A stretch of 64,000 nt of DNA from Streptomyces albiflavescens. GTDB taxonomy: Bacteria; Actinomycetota; Actinomycetes; Streptomycetales; Streptomycetaceae. Below the pieces are notes generated by a model that ran no database searches, was not told the origin of the DNA, and saw only the letters and a program-made list of their open reading frames with translations. The stretch covers positions 1 to 64,000 of the forward strand of contig NZ_BMMM01000009.1 of the NCBI RefSeq assembly GCF_014645835.1. The letters are read 5' to 3'. Positions 1 through 13,883 of this stretch are shown in pieces. How positions within the stretch are numbered: the stretch's first letter is position 1; each line of letters opens with the position of its first letter. The translations under genes and the position numbers were made by a program.

Positions 1-65
1 CTAAGCCTTACAGCGCCGATGGTACTGCAGGGGGGACCCTGTGGGAGAGTAGGACGCCGCCGAAC
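1..65 (+). rRNA. rrf: 5S ribosomal RNA, 3' part
   Basis: The first 65 bases match the 3' half of an actinobacterial 5S rRNA as I remember it, including GGTACTGCAGGGGGGACCCT and the closing GGACGCCGCCGAAC. The 5' half lies outside the window, so this is the end of an rrn operon. A strong terminator follows immediately. Confidence 0.93.
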
Positions 66-76
66 AATTATTCAAG

Positions 77-118
77 GAGCTGGTCCCCGAACTTCGGTTC
101 AGGGACCAGCTCTTTTTT
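77..118 (+). terminator. rrn operon terminator
   Basis: GAGCTGGTCCC pairs with GGGACCAGCTC around a short loop that can itself fold (GAACTTCGGTTC). A run of six T follows. This is a textbook intrinsic terminator 11 bases after the 5S rRNA and it should end the ribosomal operon. Confidence 0.95.
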
Positions 119-164
119 GTTTTGCGTCACTTGGCGTTCACATTACGCGACGAGCATCCGCACC

Positions 165-842
165 ATGAGTACTGCTGCAATGCTCAGCGCCGCGGGTGTC
201 CGAGCCGGTGACGAGGTCATCGTGTCGGCGTTCGGGAACGTCGAGGTCGCCGAGGCCGTGACGCAGGCCGGTGCGACGGCCGTGTTCGCCGACATAGACC
301 CGGCGACGTACTGCCTCGACCCGAACGCGGTCGAAGGTGTCATAACTCCCCAGTCGGTGGCTCTGGTTGTCGTCCATCGCTTCGGCCGGTCGGCCGACAT
401 GGCGCGGCTGCGGTGGATGGGACAGCGGCACGGGCTCCTGGTTCTGGAGCAGGGCGAGTCCGAGGCACCGTACGACGAGATCGCGCAGCGTAGGGAGCGG
501 GCCGCCTACCTTGACGGGCGGTTGAACGGTGTACGGACGCCCGACGGCGGTGACGGGCACACCTACCAGCAGTATGTCGTGCGGGTGCCGGGCAATGGAC
601 GGCCGGACCGGGACGCGTTCGCACGGGCCGTGCGAGCCAGGGGAGTTGAGTGCCGGGTGCCGGTGAAGACTCCCGTGCACCGCATGCCCGCATTCCGTCG
701 GGACGTGCATCTGCCGGAGACCGAGCGGGCCGCGGACGAGACTCTGTCGCTGCCGGTCGACGCCTCTCTGACCAAGCGCGAGATGCAGCGGATAGTCTCC
801 GCGTGCAACGCGCTCGGTGGATTGCTTCAGCCGGCCTTCTGA
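165..842 (+). CDS. Degenerate DegT/DnrJ/EryC1-type aminotransferase-like protein
   Basis: The 225-residue product aligns by eye with DegT/DnrJ/EryC1/StrS sugar aminotransferases. It has the GVRAGDEVIV..A segment, VFADIDPATYCLDP and a HRFGRSADM stretch in place of the usual H.FG..ADM. Family members have about 370-400 residues. Here the sequence jumps from LLVLEQGESEAP straight to the C-terminal YDEIAQRRERAAYLDG region, so the segment carrying the PLP-binding lysine is missing. The N-terminal helix is missing too. It is therefore unlikely to be an active PLP enzyme. I recall similar short proteins next to rrn operons in other Streptomyces, so it may be a conserved remnant rather than a fresh pseudogene. 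The start is uncertain: ATG 165 has no clear ribosome binding site and ATG 180 is an alternative. Confidence 0.65.
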   Translation: MSTAAMLSAAGVRAGDEVIVSAFGNVEVAEAVTQAGATAVFADIDPATYCLDPNAVEGVITPQSVALVVVHRFGRSADMARLRWMGQRHGLLVLEQGESEAPYDEIAQRRERAAYLDGRLNGVRTPDGGDGHTYQQYVVRVPGNGRPDRDAFARAVRARGVECRVPVKTPVHRMPAFRRDVHLPETERAADETLSLPVDASLTKREMQRIVSACNALGGLLQPAF

Positions 843-856
843 CCCAATGAGCGTGG

Positions 857-886
857 TTGGGAACATGCTTCTGTTCGGGGTATGAT
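857..886 (+). promoter_or_regulatory. Probable promoter of tRNA-Thr
   Basis: TTGGGA (857-862) and TATGAT (881-886) are separated by 18 bases and lie about 40 bases before the tRNA gene. This fits a sigma-70/HrdB-type promoter for the single tRNA transcript. It is assigned by pattern only. Confidence 0.55.
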
Positions 887-926
887 CTATTCCGTTGCCG
901 CGAGGGAAACCTCGAAAAGGCAACTG

Positions 927-1002
927 GCCCCTATAGCTCAGTCGGCAGAGCGTCTCCATGGTAAGGAGAAGGTCAACGGTTCGATTCCGTTTGGGGGCTC
1001 CA
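927..1002 (+). tRNA. tRNA-Thr (anticodon GGT)
   Basis: The acceptor stem GCCCCTA pairs with TGGGGGC, followed by discriminator T and an encoded CCA. The D arm is GCTC...GAGC, the anticodon stem is TCTCC/GGAGA with loop ATGGTAA, giving anticodon GGT (reads ACC, threonine), and the T arm contains GGTTCGATTCC. All arms fold in 76 bases. Confidence 0.96.
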
Positions 1003-1008
1003 TCAAGA

Positions 1009-1040
1009 AAAGGCCTCCGCCCTTACGGGCGGGGGCCTTT
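1009..1040. terminator. Bidirectional terminator between tRNA-Thr and osaC
   Basis: AAAGGCCTCCGCCC and GGGCGGGGGCCTTT form a 14-bp stem with one T-G pair and a TTAC loop. The flanks are A-rich on the left and T-rich on the right, so it can stop both the tRNA transcript and the opposing osaC transcript. Confidence 0.85.
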
Positions 1041-1066
1041 CTCGTACCCCAAGGCGAAGTCGGGCC

Positions 1067-3814
1067 TCAGTCCTTGTGGAGGCCGGGAACCCGCATCGCC
1101 AGAATCGCCATGTCGTCGGAGGGGGCGTCGGACGCGAAGCGCTCGACGGCGCGCATGATGCGAGCGGCGACCGCGCCCGCCGTGAGGCCCGTGCACGTGG
1201 TGAGGACGTCCGTGAGACCGTCGTCGCCGAGCATGCGGGTCCCCTCGCGGCGCTCCGTGACGCCGTCCGTGACGCACAGCAGGACGTCGCCCGGATCCAG
1301 CGTGACCGTCTGCTCGTACAGCTCCAGGTCCTCCATGACGCCGAGTAGCGGCTGCGGTTCGGCGGCCGGTTCGACCGTGCCGTCCTGGCGCAGGCGCAGC
1401 GGGAGCGGGTGGCCTGCGCACACCACCTTCAGCAGGGCGCTGCCGTCCTCCTGGGGCCACAACTCGCCGTACAGAAGCGTCAGGAAACGGCTGCGGGCGC
1501 CCTCGTCGAGGATCGCGGAGTTCAGGCGCTCCAGGACGGCCGGGCCGCCGTAGCCCTCGCGGGCCAGCAGCCTGAGTGCGTGCCGGGCCAGTCCGGTGAC
1601 CGCCGCTGCCTCCGGGCCCGTACCGCAGACGTCGCCGATGGCGAAGCCGTACGCGCCGTCGCGGATCGGGAAGAGGTCGTAGAAGTCGCCGCCGACCTCG
1701 TTGCCCTCGCCGGCCGCTCGGTAGATGACCTCGACCTCGACGCCCTCGATGTGGGGGAGTTCGGGGGGCAGGAGGCTGCGCTGGAGGGACTGGCTGATGG
1801 CCATGCGCTCCGAGTACAGGCGGGCGTTGTCCAGCGCCAGGGCGGCTCGGCGTGAAAGGTCTTCGGCCAACTCCAGGATCTCCTGGCGGAAGTGTTCGTC
1901 CGACGGCTTGCCGAGCGTCAGCATGCCGATGACGCGGTTGCGGGCGACCAGGGGGAGTACGACTGTCTCGCCGCCGACCGCCGAGGCCGTCGCCAGTGTC
2001 GTACCGATGCCGGAACTCACCGGCGGGGACTCGCCCAGGCCCAGGCTGCGCATGGACGTGCGCAGGGCGGCCTCGTGGGCCGCTTCGGCGGGTGCGGACC
2101 AGACGCGGGCGCCCGGGGTGGGGACCGGGTCGGGTGGGGCGATCTTGGAGAGCAACGCCTTGAGGCCGTCGATGCGTTCCTCGTCCTCGTGCAGGACGTA
2201 GGAGAGATACGGATCCGAGGCCTGGTCGGCGATCGTGTAGACGGCGCACCAGGTGGCCAGGGTCGGGACCGTCATCTGAGCCATGAGGGCCAGGGTCTGG
2301 TCGCGGTCCAGGGTGCCGGCGAGGAGGTCGGAGGCCTCCACGAGGAAGGACAGCGAGCCGCGGCGCAGGCGTTCCAGTTCGCCCAGTCGGGCCGATTCCA
2401 CTGCCAGCGCGATGCGGTCGGCGGCGAACTGGAGGCGCAACGCCTCCTCGTTGGAGTATCTGCTGGGCGACTCGGCCGCGACGCCGAGCGAGCCGGTGAG
2501 GCGCCCCTCGACCTTCAGCGGGACCGTGACGACCGAGCGCATGCCGGTGCCGCCCAGCAGCGGGACGGCGCCGGGGACGACCGTCAGGTCCTCGTGTACG
2601 GCGGGCATACGGGCCGAGCCGTAGCGACCGGGGCCTGCTTCGACGGGGACGCGGGCGAAGCGCTGGCGGGCGGAGGGCAGGCCCGTCGAGGCTCGTACCT
2701 CCAACTCCGTTTCGTCGTCGGTCGCGAGGAGCAGGAAGGCGGAGTCGCCGTCGAGCATGTCGCGGGCGCGCTCCACCGTGCGCTGGAGGAGTCCGTCGAG
2801 GTCGTCGGGCGCGGGCGAGCCGATGAAGACCTCGAAGGGGTCGGAGGCCTGGCCCTCGGAGCTGGTGGTCGTGTCGGTGGCGTTGACGCGCAACGGGGTC
2901 TGCAGGACCGCGCGTTCGTGGTCGCGTACGAGAAGGCAGACCGTGGAGGGTTCGCCACCGGTGTCACGGACCCGAAGGTGTGAGGCGTAGACGGGGGTTA
3001 CGCGCCCGTTGGCGCCGCGGATGCCGTAGCTGCCTTCCCAGCGGGAGAGTTGGAGGGCCTCGACGATGCCGGTGCTGGTGCCGGGGGTGTGCGGCCAGGC
3101 GGCGAGGTCGGTGAGCGGTTTGCCGGTGACGTGCTCGGCGGCGTACCCGAAGAGCTCCTCCGCGTCCTCGTTCCAGGCGTTGATGGCGCCGGCGCGGTCG
3201 ATCTGGACGACCGCGACGCGGACGCGGCCGTCGGCGAGGGGGAGGAGATCGGCGGGGAGGGAGGGGCCGGCGGTGCGAGTGCCCACGGGACGCTCGGGGA
3301 GGATGAGCTGGAACCAGACCTGCTTGTGGGTGGGCGTGTACTCGACACCCCAGCGGCCGGCCAGCGCCGCGCACAGCTGGAGGCCGCGGCCGCCCTCGCG
3401 GTCGGGGCTGCCCATGTTCACAGCCGTCGCCTGGAGTGGAATTTCACGTTCCGGGTAGCGGTCTGCCACCTCGATGCGTACTCCGTCGTCGCTGCGCAGA
3501 CAGAGAACGTCCGCGGAGGTGCCCGCATGCACAACGGCGTTGGTGACGAGTTCGCTGGTGAGGACCACGGCATCGTCGACGATGTCGGCGAAGCCCCAGC
3601 CCTGGAGGGTGTCACGGACAAAGGAGCGCGCGGTCGCGACCGATCGCCCCACGGGATCGAAACTGGCGGCCGCGCGCGCGGTGATCACAGAACTCCTTGT
3701 CCGGTTGTCGGCGTGCAGGGCTCCGTGGCCGACCCGCTCCTGCTGCGGCAGAGCGTGGTTCCCCGTCGGCCGGGGATCCTGGGGCGCTCCCCCAGGATGC
3801 AGTCCGGTGGTCAT
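1067..3814 (-). CDS. osaC: OsaC-like multidomain regulator: anti-sigma kinase domain, PAS, GAF domains, PP2C phosphatase
   Basis: The 915-residue protein begins at an ATG preceded by GGAGGGG. In order it carries an RsbW-like HATPase domain (about 45-165, with DDAVVLTSELVTNAVVHAG and GGRGLQLCAAL), a PAS domain (about 180-290, INAWNEDAEELFGY), two GAF-like regions (about 330-650), and a SpoIIE/PP2C phosphatase domain (about 690-912, GGDFYDLF, GDVCGTGPEAA, LLCVTDGVTERR). This order and its place divergent from an osaA-type kinase match S. coelicolor OsaC, which is reported to modulate the stress sigma factor SigB after osmotic shock. It probably binds a SigB-type sigma factor through the kinase domain and dephosphorylates an anti-anti-sigma factor. 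The bidirectional terminator lies 26 bases beyond the stop. The symbol rests on domain order and gene order. Confidence 0.85.
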   Translation of the reverse strand: MTTGLHPGGAPQDPRPTGNHALPQQERVGHGALHADNRTRSSVITARAAASFDPVGRSVATARSFVRDTLQGWGFADIVDDAVVLTSELVTNAVVHAGTSADVLCLRSDDGVRIEVADRYPEREIPLQATAVNMGSPDREGGRGLQLCAALAGRWGVEYTPTHKQVWFQLILPERPVGTRTAGPSLPADLLPLADGRVRVAVVQIDRAGAINAWNEDAEELFGYAAEHVTGKPLTDLAAWPHTPGTSTGIVEALQLSRWEGSYGIRGANGRVTPVYASHLRVRDTGGEPSTVCLLVRDHERAVLQTPLRVNATDTTTSSEGQASDPFEVFIGSPAPDDLDGLLQRTVERARDMLDGDSAFLLLATDDETELEVRASTGLPSARQRFARVPVEAGPGRYGSARMPAVHEDLTVVPGAVPLLGGTGMRSVVTVPLKVEGRLTGSLGVAAESPSRYSNEEALRLQFAADRIALAVESARLGELERLRRGSLSFLVEASDLLAGTLDRDQTLALMAQMTVPTLATWCAVYTIADQASDPYLSYVLHEDEERIDGLKALLSKIAPPDPVPTPGARVWSAPAEAAHEAALRTSMRSLGLGESPPVSSGIGTTLATASAVGGETVVLPLVARNRVIGMLTLGKPSDEHFRQEILELAEDLSRRAALALDNARLYSERMAISQSLQRSLLPPELPHIEGVEVEVIYRAAGEGNEVGGDFYDLFPIRDGAYGFAIGDVCGTGPEAAAVTGLARHALRLLAREGYGGPAVLERLNSAILDEGARSRFLTLLYGELWPQEDGSALLKVVCAGHPLPLRLRQDGTVEPAAEPQPLLGVMEDLELYEQTVTLDPGDVLLCVTDGVTERREGTRMLGDDGLTDVLTTCTGLTAGAVAARIMRAVERFASDAPSDDMAILAMRVPGLHKD

Positions 3815-4135
3815 GGTGCGGCGCCCCTCCGATGCCTGCCCGCTCGTGCTTGTGCCACCGCCCAGGCCGGACGGGACCGGCACGGCTGGACAGCCGCATG
3901 CAAGGTTACTTACCTTCGCCGTCCATGCGGATGCCGGTCGCCTGTGTTTCCGTCCGGAGAGTGTGCGGACGATGTGCGAAGCTGCCGAACTGTTATGGCC
4001 TGGTTCAGCCAGGGTGAAACACTGGGCAAGCTCCAAGAGACGGTCCGGGCAGGCTGATGAGTGCCTTCCAGCACGCCGAGCAGAAGTACCCGAGTACGCC
4101 GAGCAGTAATGGTCGACCCTTGCGGGAGGGACACA
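3815..4135. promoter_or_regulatory. Divergent osaC/osaA intergenic region
   Basis: The 321 bases between the two start codons must hold both promoters. I see a short direct repeat, ACGCCGAGCAG (4073-4083 and 4096-4106), around GTACCCGAGTAC, close to the osaA start. I could not identify a convincing SigB-type (GTTT-N14-16-GGGTAY) or sigma-70 promoter by eye. Confidence 0.4.
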
Positions 4136-9634
<5,499 letters not shown>

Positions 9635-9975
9635 CGGACTCATGTCCGGCGAGCCGGTCGTTACGCGGTGTCAGCGACCGGAGCGCCGGGCGTGCGCGCC
9701 GAACCAGTGGCGCGACGGGCCCGACGTCGGATAACTGACTGTGGCCGAAGCCGTGTAGAAGCGCGGGATTCGGGGAACCTTCTGGTCTCCCGCTACGTTT
9801 CTGCTACGTGCACAGTGACATCGCGGTGACAGGGTGTGGCGACAGGCGGGGTGCGGCTACCATGACCGGCACAAGGACGGGCGGCGCAAGGGAGTCGTCC
9901 CCTGGGGATGCGCCCGGTGCTTCCCCAAGTCCTGCGGACAGGGGAGGCCCCATGCCGGGGCGAGGAGGGCGGGCC
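9635..9975 (+). promoter_or_regulatory. osaA-osaB intergenic region with small inverted repeat
   Basis: A 341-base gap separates osaA from osaB. CCGGTCG (9654-9660) and CGACCGG (9675-9681) can form a 7-bp stem just after osaA. There is no T-run, so termination is uncertain. The length suggests osaB has its own promoter, but I could not pick one confidently. Confidence 0.35.
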
Positions 9976-10659
9976 ATGGTGCAGAAGGCCAAGATCCTCC
10001 TGGTCGATGACCGGCCGGAGAATCTGTTGGCGCTGGAGGCGATCCTCTCCGCGCTCGATCAGACACTGGTGCGGGCATCGTCCGGGGAGGAAGCGCTCAA
10101 AGCACTGCTCACGGACGACTTCGCGGTCATTCTGCTGGACGTCCAGATGCCGGGGATGGACGGTTTCGAAACCGCCGCGCACATCAAGCGGCGAGAACGG
10201 ACCCGGGACATCCCGATCATCTTCCTCACCGCGATCAACCACGGCCCGCACCACACCTTCCGGGGGTACGCGGCGGGTGCGGTGGACTACATCTCCAAGC
10301 CCTTCGACCCATGGGTGCTGCGCGCCAAGGTCTCCGTCTTCGTCGAGCTCTACATGAAGAACTGCCAACTCCGGGAGCAGGCGGCCCTGCTGCGGCTCCA
10401 GCTGGAGGGCGGCGGCAAGGCGGCGCTCGGCGACACCAAGGAGCCCGCCGGACTTCTCGCCGAACTCTCCGCGCGGCTCGCGGCCGTTGAGGAGCAGGCC
10501 GAGGCGCTGTCCAAGCAGCTCGACGACGACTCGGCCGACGCGGCGGCGGTGGCGACCGCGGCCCATCTCGAACGCAAACTCACGGGATTGCGCAGGGCGC
10601 TGGACGCGCTGGAACCGGGCACGGGGAGCGGGGCGCCTTCGGTGCCGTCGCAGAACTGA
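9976..10659 (+). CDS. osaB: OsaB-like response regulator without DNA-binding domain
   Basis: The 227-residue protein consists of a receiver domain (1-125) and a C-terminal region predicted to be coiled coil. The receiver shows ILLVDDRPENL, phospho-Asp in ILLDVQMPGMDG, FLTA and YISKPFDP. The C-terminal part (LREQAALLRLQL, LSARLAAVEEQAEALSKQL) has heptad-like spacing and no helix-turn-helix. It therefore acts through protein contact rather than DNA. ATG 9976 is preferred because of GAGGAGG upstream and because the receiver begins at once; ATG 9952 is an alternative. Its place after osaA fits OsaB of S. coelicolor. The final codons CAGAACTGA also form the first unit of a tandem repeat that runs downstream. 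Confidence 0.88.
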   Translation: MVQKAKILLVDDRPENLLALEAILSALDQTLVRASSGEEALKALLTDDFAVILLDVQMPGMDGFETAAHIKRRERTRDIPIIFLTAINHGPHHTFRGYAAGAVDYISKPFDPWVLRAKVSVFVELYMKNCQLREQAALLRLQLEGGGKAALGDTKEPAGLLAELSARLAAVEEQAEALSKQLDDDSADAAAVATAAHLERKLTGLRRALDALEPGTGSGAPSVPSQN

Positions 10660-10758
10660 GCACTGCTCCAGCGGAAGTGAGTGCTGCTCCGCCAGAACTA
10701 TGCTCCGCCCCGGCAGAACTGTGCTCCGCTCCGGCAGAACTGGGCGCTCCAGTCGCGG
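10651..10758 (+). repeat. Degenerate 21-bp tandem repeat after osaB
   Basis: About five imperfect copies of a 19-24 base unit, typified by CAGAACTGTGCTCCGCTCCG, start inside the osaB stop region. The two central copies (10693-10713 and 10714-10734) differ at only two positions. The rest of the osaB-ftsK gap shows nothing else I can name. Confidence 0.75.
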
Positions 10759-10888
10759 AACTCGGCGCCCTCGAACGCTACGTCCCGCGTGAGTCGGCGT
10801 CAGTTTCCGTCCTCGGCAAGGGCGACACGAACGGGTGAAGCACTGGGCACACGTGTCCGCTGTCGTCTCCACCGGTAACCTCACACAC

Positions 10889-13618
10889 ATGGCCTCACGT
10901 CAGTCCGCAGCCAAGAAGCCGCCCGCGAAGAAGGCGGCCGCTCCGACGAAGGCTCCGGCGAAGAAGGCCCCCGCGAAAAAGGCAGCCGCCAAGAAGGCGC
11001 CCGCCAAGAAGACCGCGGCGAAGAAGGCCGCTCCCGCGCCGGCGCCCAACCCGACCGCGGGCGTGTACAAACTCGTACGCGCCGTGTGGCTGGGCCTCGC
11101 GCACGCCGTCGGAGCGATGTTCCGCGGCATAGGGCGGGGCGCGAAGGGACTCGACCCGGCGCACCGCAAGGACGGTCTCGCGCTCCTGCTGCTCGGCCTC
11201 GCGCTGATCGTCGCGGCGGGTACGTGGTCCAACCTGCGGGGCCCCGTGGGTGACCTCGTCGAGTTGCTGGTGACCGGCGCCTTCGGCCGCCTCGACCTGC
11301 TCGTTCCGATACTGCTCGGCGTCATCGCGACCCGGCTCATCCGGCACCCCGAGAAGCCCGAGGCCAACGGCCGCATCGTGATCGGCCTGTCCGCGCTCGT
11401 GATCGGCGTGCTCGGCCAGGTCCACATCGCGTGCGGGGCGCCCGCGCGCAGCGACGGCATGCAGGCGATAAGGGACGCCGGCGGACTCATCGGCTGGGGC
11501 GCGTCCACCCCGCTGACGTACACGATGGGCGACGTCCTGGCGGTACCGCTCCTCGTACTGCTCACGATCTTCGGGCTGCTGGTCGTCACGGCGACCCCGG
11601 TCAACGCGATTCCGCAGCGGCTGAGACTCCTGGGGCAGAAGCTGGGCATCGTCCAGGCCGACGTCGACGAGGATGAGTTCGGCGAGGACGACGAGCGTTA
11701 CGACGAGCAGTGGCGCGAGGCGCTCCCCTCGCGCTCCCGGAGGCGCTCGCGCGCCCCCGAGGGGTACGACCCCGACAGTGCCGAGCAGGAGGCGCTCACC
11801 AAGCGCCGGAGCCGCCCCAGGCGGCCCGCGGTGCAGCAACCCGACATGCATCGGCCGATGGACGCGGTGGATGTCGCCGCGGCCGCCGCTGCCGCGCTCG
11901 ACGGTGCCGTCCTGCACGGCATGCCGCCCTCGCCGCTGGTCGCCGATCTGACGCAGGGCGTCTCCGTGGAGCGCGACGGGTACGAGGAGACGACGCCGGT
12001 ACCGGCCGCGCGCTCCAAGAGCGCCAAGCCGCCCAAGCAGGAGGCCCTGCCGGTCGAGACCGTCGTGCCCGACCTCACCAAGGCCGCGCCCGACGAGCCG
12101 CGCGAGCTGCCCCCACGCGCCGAGCAGCTCCAGCTGTCCGGCGACATCACCTACGCTCTGCCATCGCTCGACCTGCTGGAGCGCGGCGGCCCCGGCAAGA
12201 CGCGCAGCGCCGCCAACGACGCTGTGGTCGCCTCGCTCCAGAACGTCTTCATGGAGTTCAAGGTCGACGCCGCCGTCACCGGCTTCACCCGCGGTCCGAC
12301 GGTCACGCGCTACGAGGTCGAGCTCGGCCCCGCCGTGAAGGTCGAGCGGATCACGGCGCTCACCAAGAACATCGCGTACGCCGTCGCCAGTCCCGACGTG
12401 CGGATCATCAGCCCGATCCCCGGCAAGTCGGCGGTCGGCATCGAGATCCCGAACACCGACCGCGAGATGGTCAACCTCGGCGACGTGCTGCGGCTCGCGG
12501 ACGCGGCCGAGGACGACCACCCGATGCTGGTCGCGCTCGGCAAGGACGTCGAGGGCGGCTATGTGATGGCCAACCTCGCGAAGATGCCCCACGTACTCGT
12601 CGCCGGAGCCACCGGTTCCGGTAAATCCTCGTGCATCAACTGCCTGATCACGTCCGTCATGGTCCGCGCGACCCCCGACGACGTCCGCATGGTCCTCGTC
12701 GACCCCAAGCGGGTCGAGCTGACCGCGTACGAGGGCATCCCGCACCTCATCACGCCGATCATCACCAACCCCAAGCGGGCCGCCGAGGCGCTGCAGTGGG
12801 TCGTACGGGAGATGGATCTGCGCTACGACGACCTCGCGGCGTTCGGCTACCGGCACATCGACGACTTCAACGAGGCCATCAGGAACGGCAAGGTGAAGCT
12901 GCCCGAGGGCAGCGAGCGTGAGCTTTCGCCGTACCCGTACCTGCTGGTGATCGTCGACGAGCTGGCGGACCTGATGATGGTCGCGCCGCGCGACGTCGAG
13001 GACGCGATCGTGCGTATCACGCAGCTCGCGCGTGCGGCCGGCATCCACCTGGTGCTCGCCACGCAGCGACCCTCCGTCGATGTCGTCACCGGTCTGATCA
13101 AGGCGAACGTGCCCTCCAGGCTCGCGTTCGCCACCTCCTCGCTCGCCGACAGCCGGGTCATCCTCGACCAGCCGGGTGCCGAGAAGCTGATCGGCAAGGG
13201 AGACGGGCTCTTCCTGCCGATGGGGGCCAACAAGCCGACCCGTATGCAGGGCGCCTTCGTCACCGAGGACGAGGTCGCGGCGATCGTCCAGCACTGCAAG
13301 GACCAGATGGCGCCGGTCTTCCGGGACGACGTCACCGTGGGCAGCAAGCAGAAGAAGGAGATCGACGAGGACATCGGCGACGACCTCGATCTGCTGTGCG
13401 CCGCCGCCGAGCTGGTCGTCACCTCCCAGTTCGGGTCCACCTCGATGCTCCAGCGCAAGCTGCGTGTCGGATTCGCCAAGGCCGGACGGCTGATGGACCT
13501 CATGGAGTCCCGCGGCATCGTCGGTCCCAGCGAGGGCTCCAAGGCACGTGACGTTCTTGTGAAGGCCGACGAGCTGGATGGAGTGCTCGCCGTGATTCGT
13601 GGGGAAGCTGAAGCGTAA
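10889..13618 (+). CDS. ftsK: DNA translocase FtsK/SpoIIIE
   Basis: This 909-residue translocase moves DNA through the division septum, which in Streptomyces matters most at sporulation septation. It opens with a Lys/Ala/Pro-rich, histone H1-like tail (1-55, many AKKAPAKK blocks) that may touch DNA or phospholipid. About four transmembrane helices follow (about 75-250), then an acidic linker, then the RecA-like motor (about 430-840) with Walker A GATGSGKS and Walker B LLVIVDELADL, and a C-terminal winged-helix gamma domain (GSTSMLQRKLRVGFAKAGRLMD) that reads the polar KOPS sequences. ATG 10889 is chosen because it opens the Lys-rich tail; GTG 10835 would add 18 residues without a good ribosome binding site. 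Confidence 0.96.
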   Translation: MASRQSAAKKPPAKKAAAPTKAPAKKAPAKKAAAKKAPAKKTAAKKAAPAPAPNPTAGVYKLVRAVWLGLAHAVGAMFRGIGRGAKGLDPAHRKDGLALLLLGLALIVAAGTWSNLRGPVGDLVELLVTGAFGRLDLLVPILLGVIATRLIRHPEKPEANGRIVIGLSALVIGVLGQVHIACGAPARSDGMQAIRDAGGLIGWGASTPLTYTMGDVLAVPLLVLLTIFGLLVVTATPVNAIPQRLRLLGQKLGIVQADVDEDEFGEDDERYDEQWREALPSRSRRRSRAPEGYDPDSAEQEALTKRRSRPRRPAVQQPDMHRPMDAVDVAAAAAAALDGAVLHGMPPSPLVADLTQGVSVERDGYEETTPVPAARSKSAKPPKQEALPVETVVPDLTKAAPDEPRELPPRAEQLQLSGDITYALPSLDLLERGGPGKTRSAANDAVVASLQNVFMEFKVDAAVTGFTRGPTVTRYEVELGPAVKVERITALTKNIAYAVASPDVRIISPIPGKSAVGIEIPNTDREMVNLGDVLRLADAAEDDHPMLVALGKDVEGGYVMANLAKMPHVLVAGATGSGKSSCINCLITSVMVRATPDDVRMVLVDPKRVELTAYEGIPHLITPIITNPKRAAEALQWVVREMDLRYDDLAAFGYRHIDDFNEAIRNGKVKLPEGSERELSPYPYLLVIVDELADLMMVAPRDVEDAIVRITQLARAAGIHLVLATQRPSVDVVTGLIKANVPSRLAFATSSLADSRVILDQPGAEKLIGKGDGLFLPMGANKPTRMQGAFVTEDEVAAIVQHCKDQMAPVFRDDVTVGSKQKKEIDEDIGDDLDLLCAAAELVVTSQFGSTSMLQRKLRVGFAKAGRLMDLMESRGIVGPSEGSKARDVLVKADELDGVLAVIRGEAEA

Positions 13619-13644
13619 GGAAAACGGGACAGGTCGGTCACGCC

Positions 13645-13690
13645 ACGGGTGAGTCGGCGGCAATAAAATAATCGAACGTGACTCACCCGT
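13645..13690. promoter_or_regulatory. Perfect 11-bp inverted repeat in the ftsK-rodZ gap
   Basis: ACGGGTGAGTC (13645-13655) and GACTCACCCGT (13680-13690) are exact reverse complements separated by a 24-base loop that is unusually AT-rich at its centre (AATAAAATAAT). It could be a protein binding site around a promoter for the downstream gene, or a terminator for ftsK. The missing T-run argues against simple termination. Confidence 0.55.
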
Positions 13691-13883
13691 AAGTGATCGG
13701 CAGGCAACCGTTTCCCGTCGTCGTACGTCAAGTTGAGCGAGGGGACACGTACATGTCCCAGCATCAGGATGACCGGCCATTCTGATGGCGTACAAAGTGC
13801 TACCGCCCGGTTGCCCCACCCTTTCGTACCCCCCCTAGACTGAACCTCCAGCACAGGTGGCTACACGCTCGAAAGGCGCCCCC

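Noticed and set aside
10895..13819. A long minus-strand frame opposite ftsK
   Set aside because: FtsK motifs on the plus strand are complete; the antisense product has no recognisable domain.
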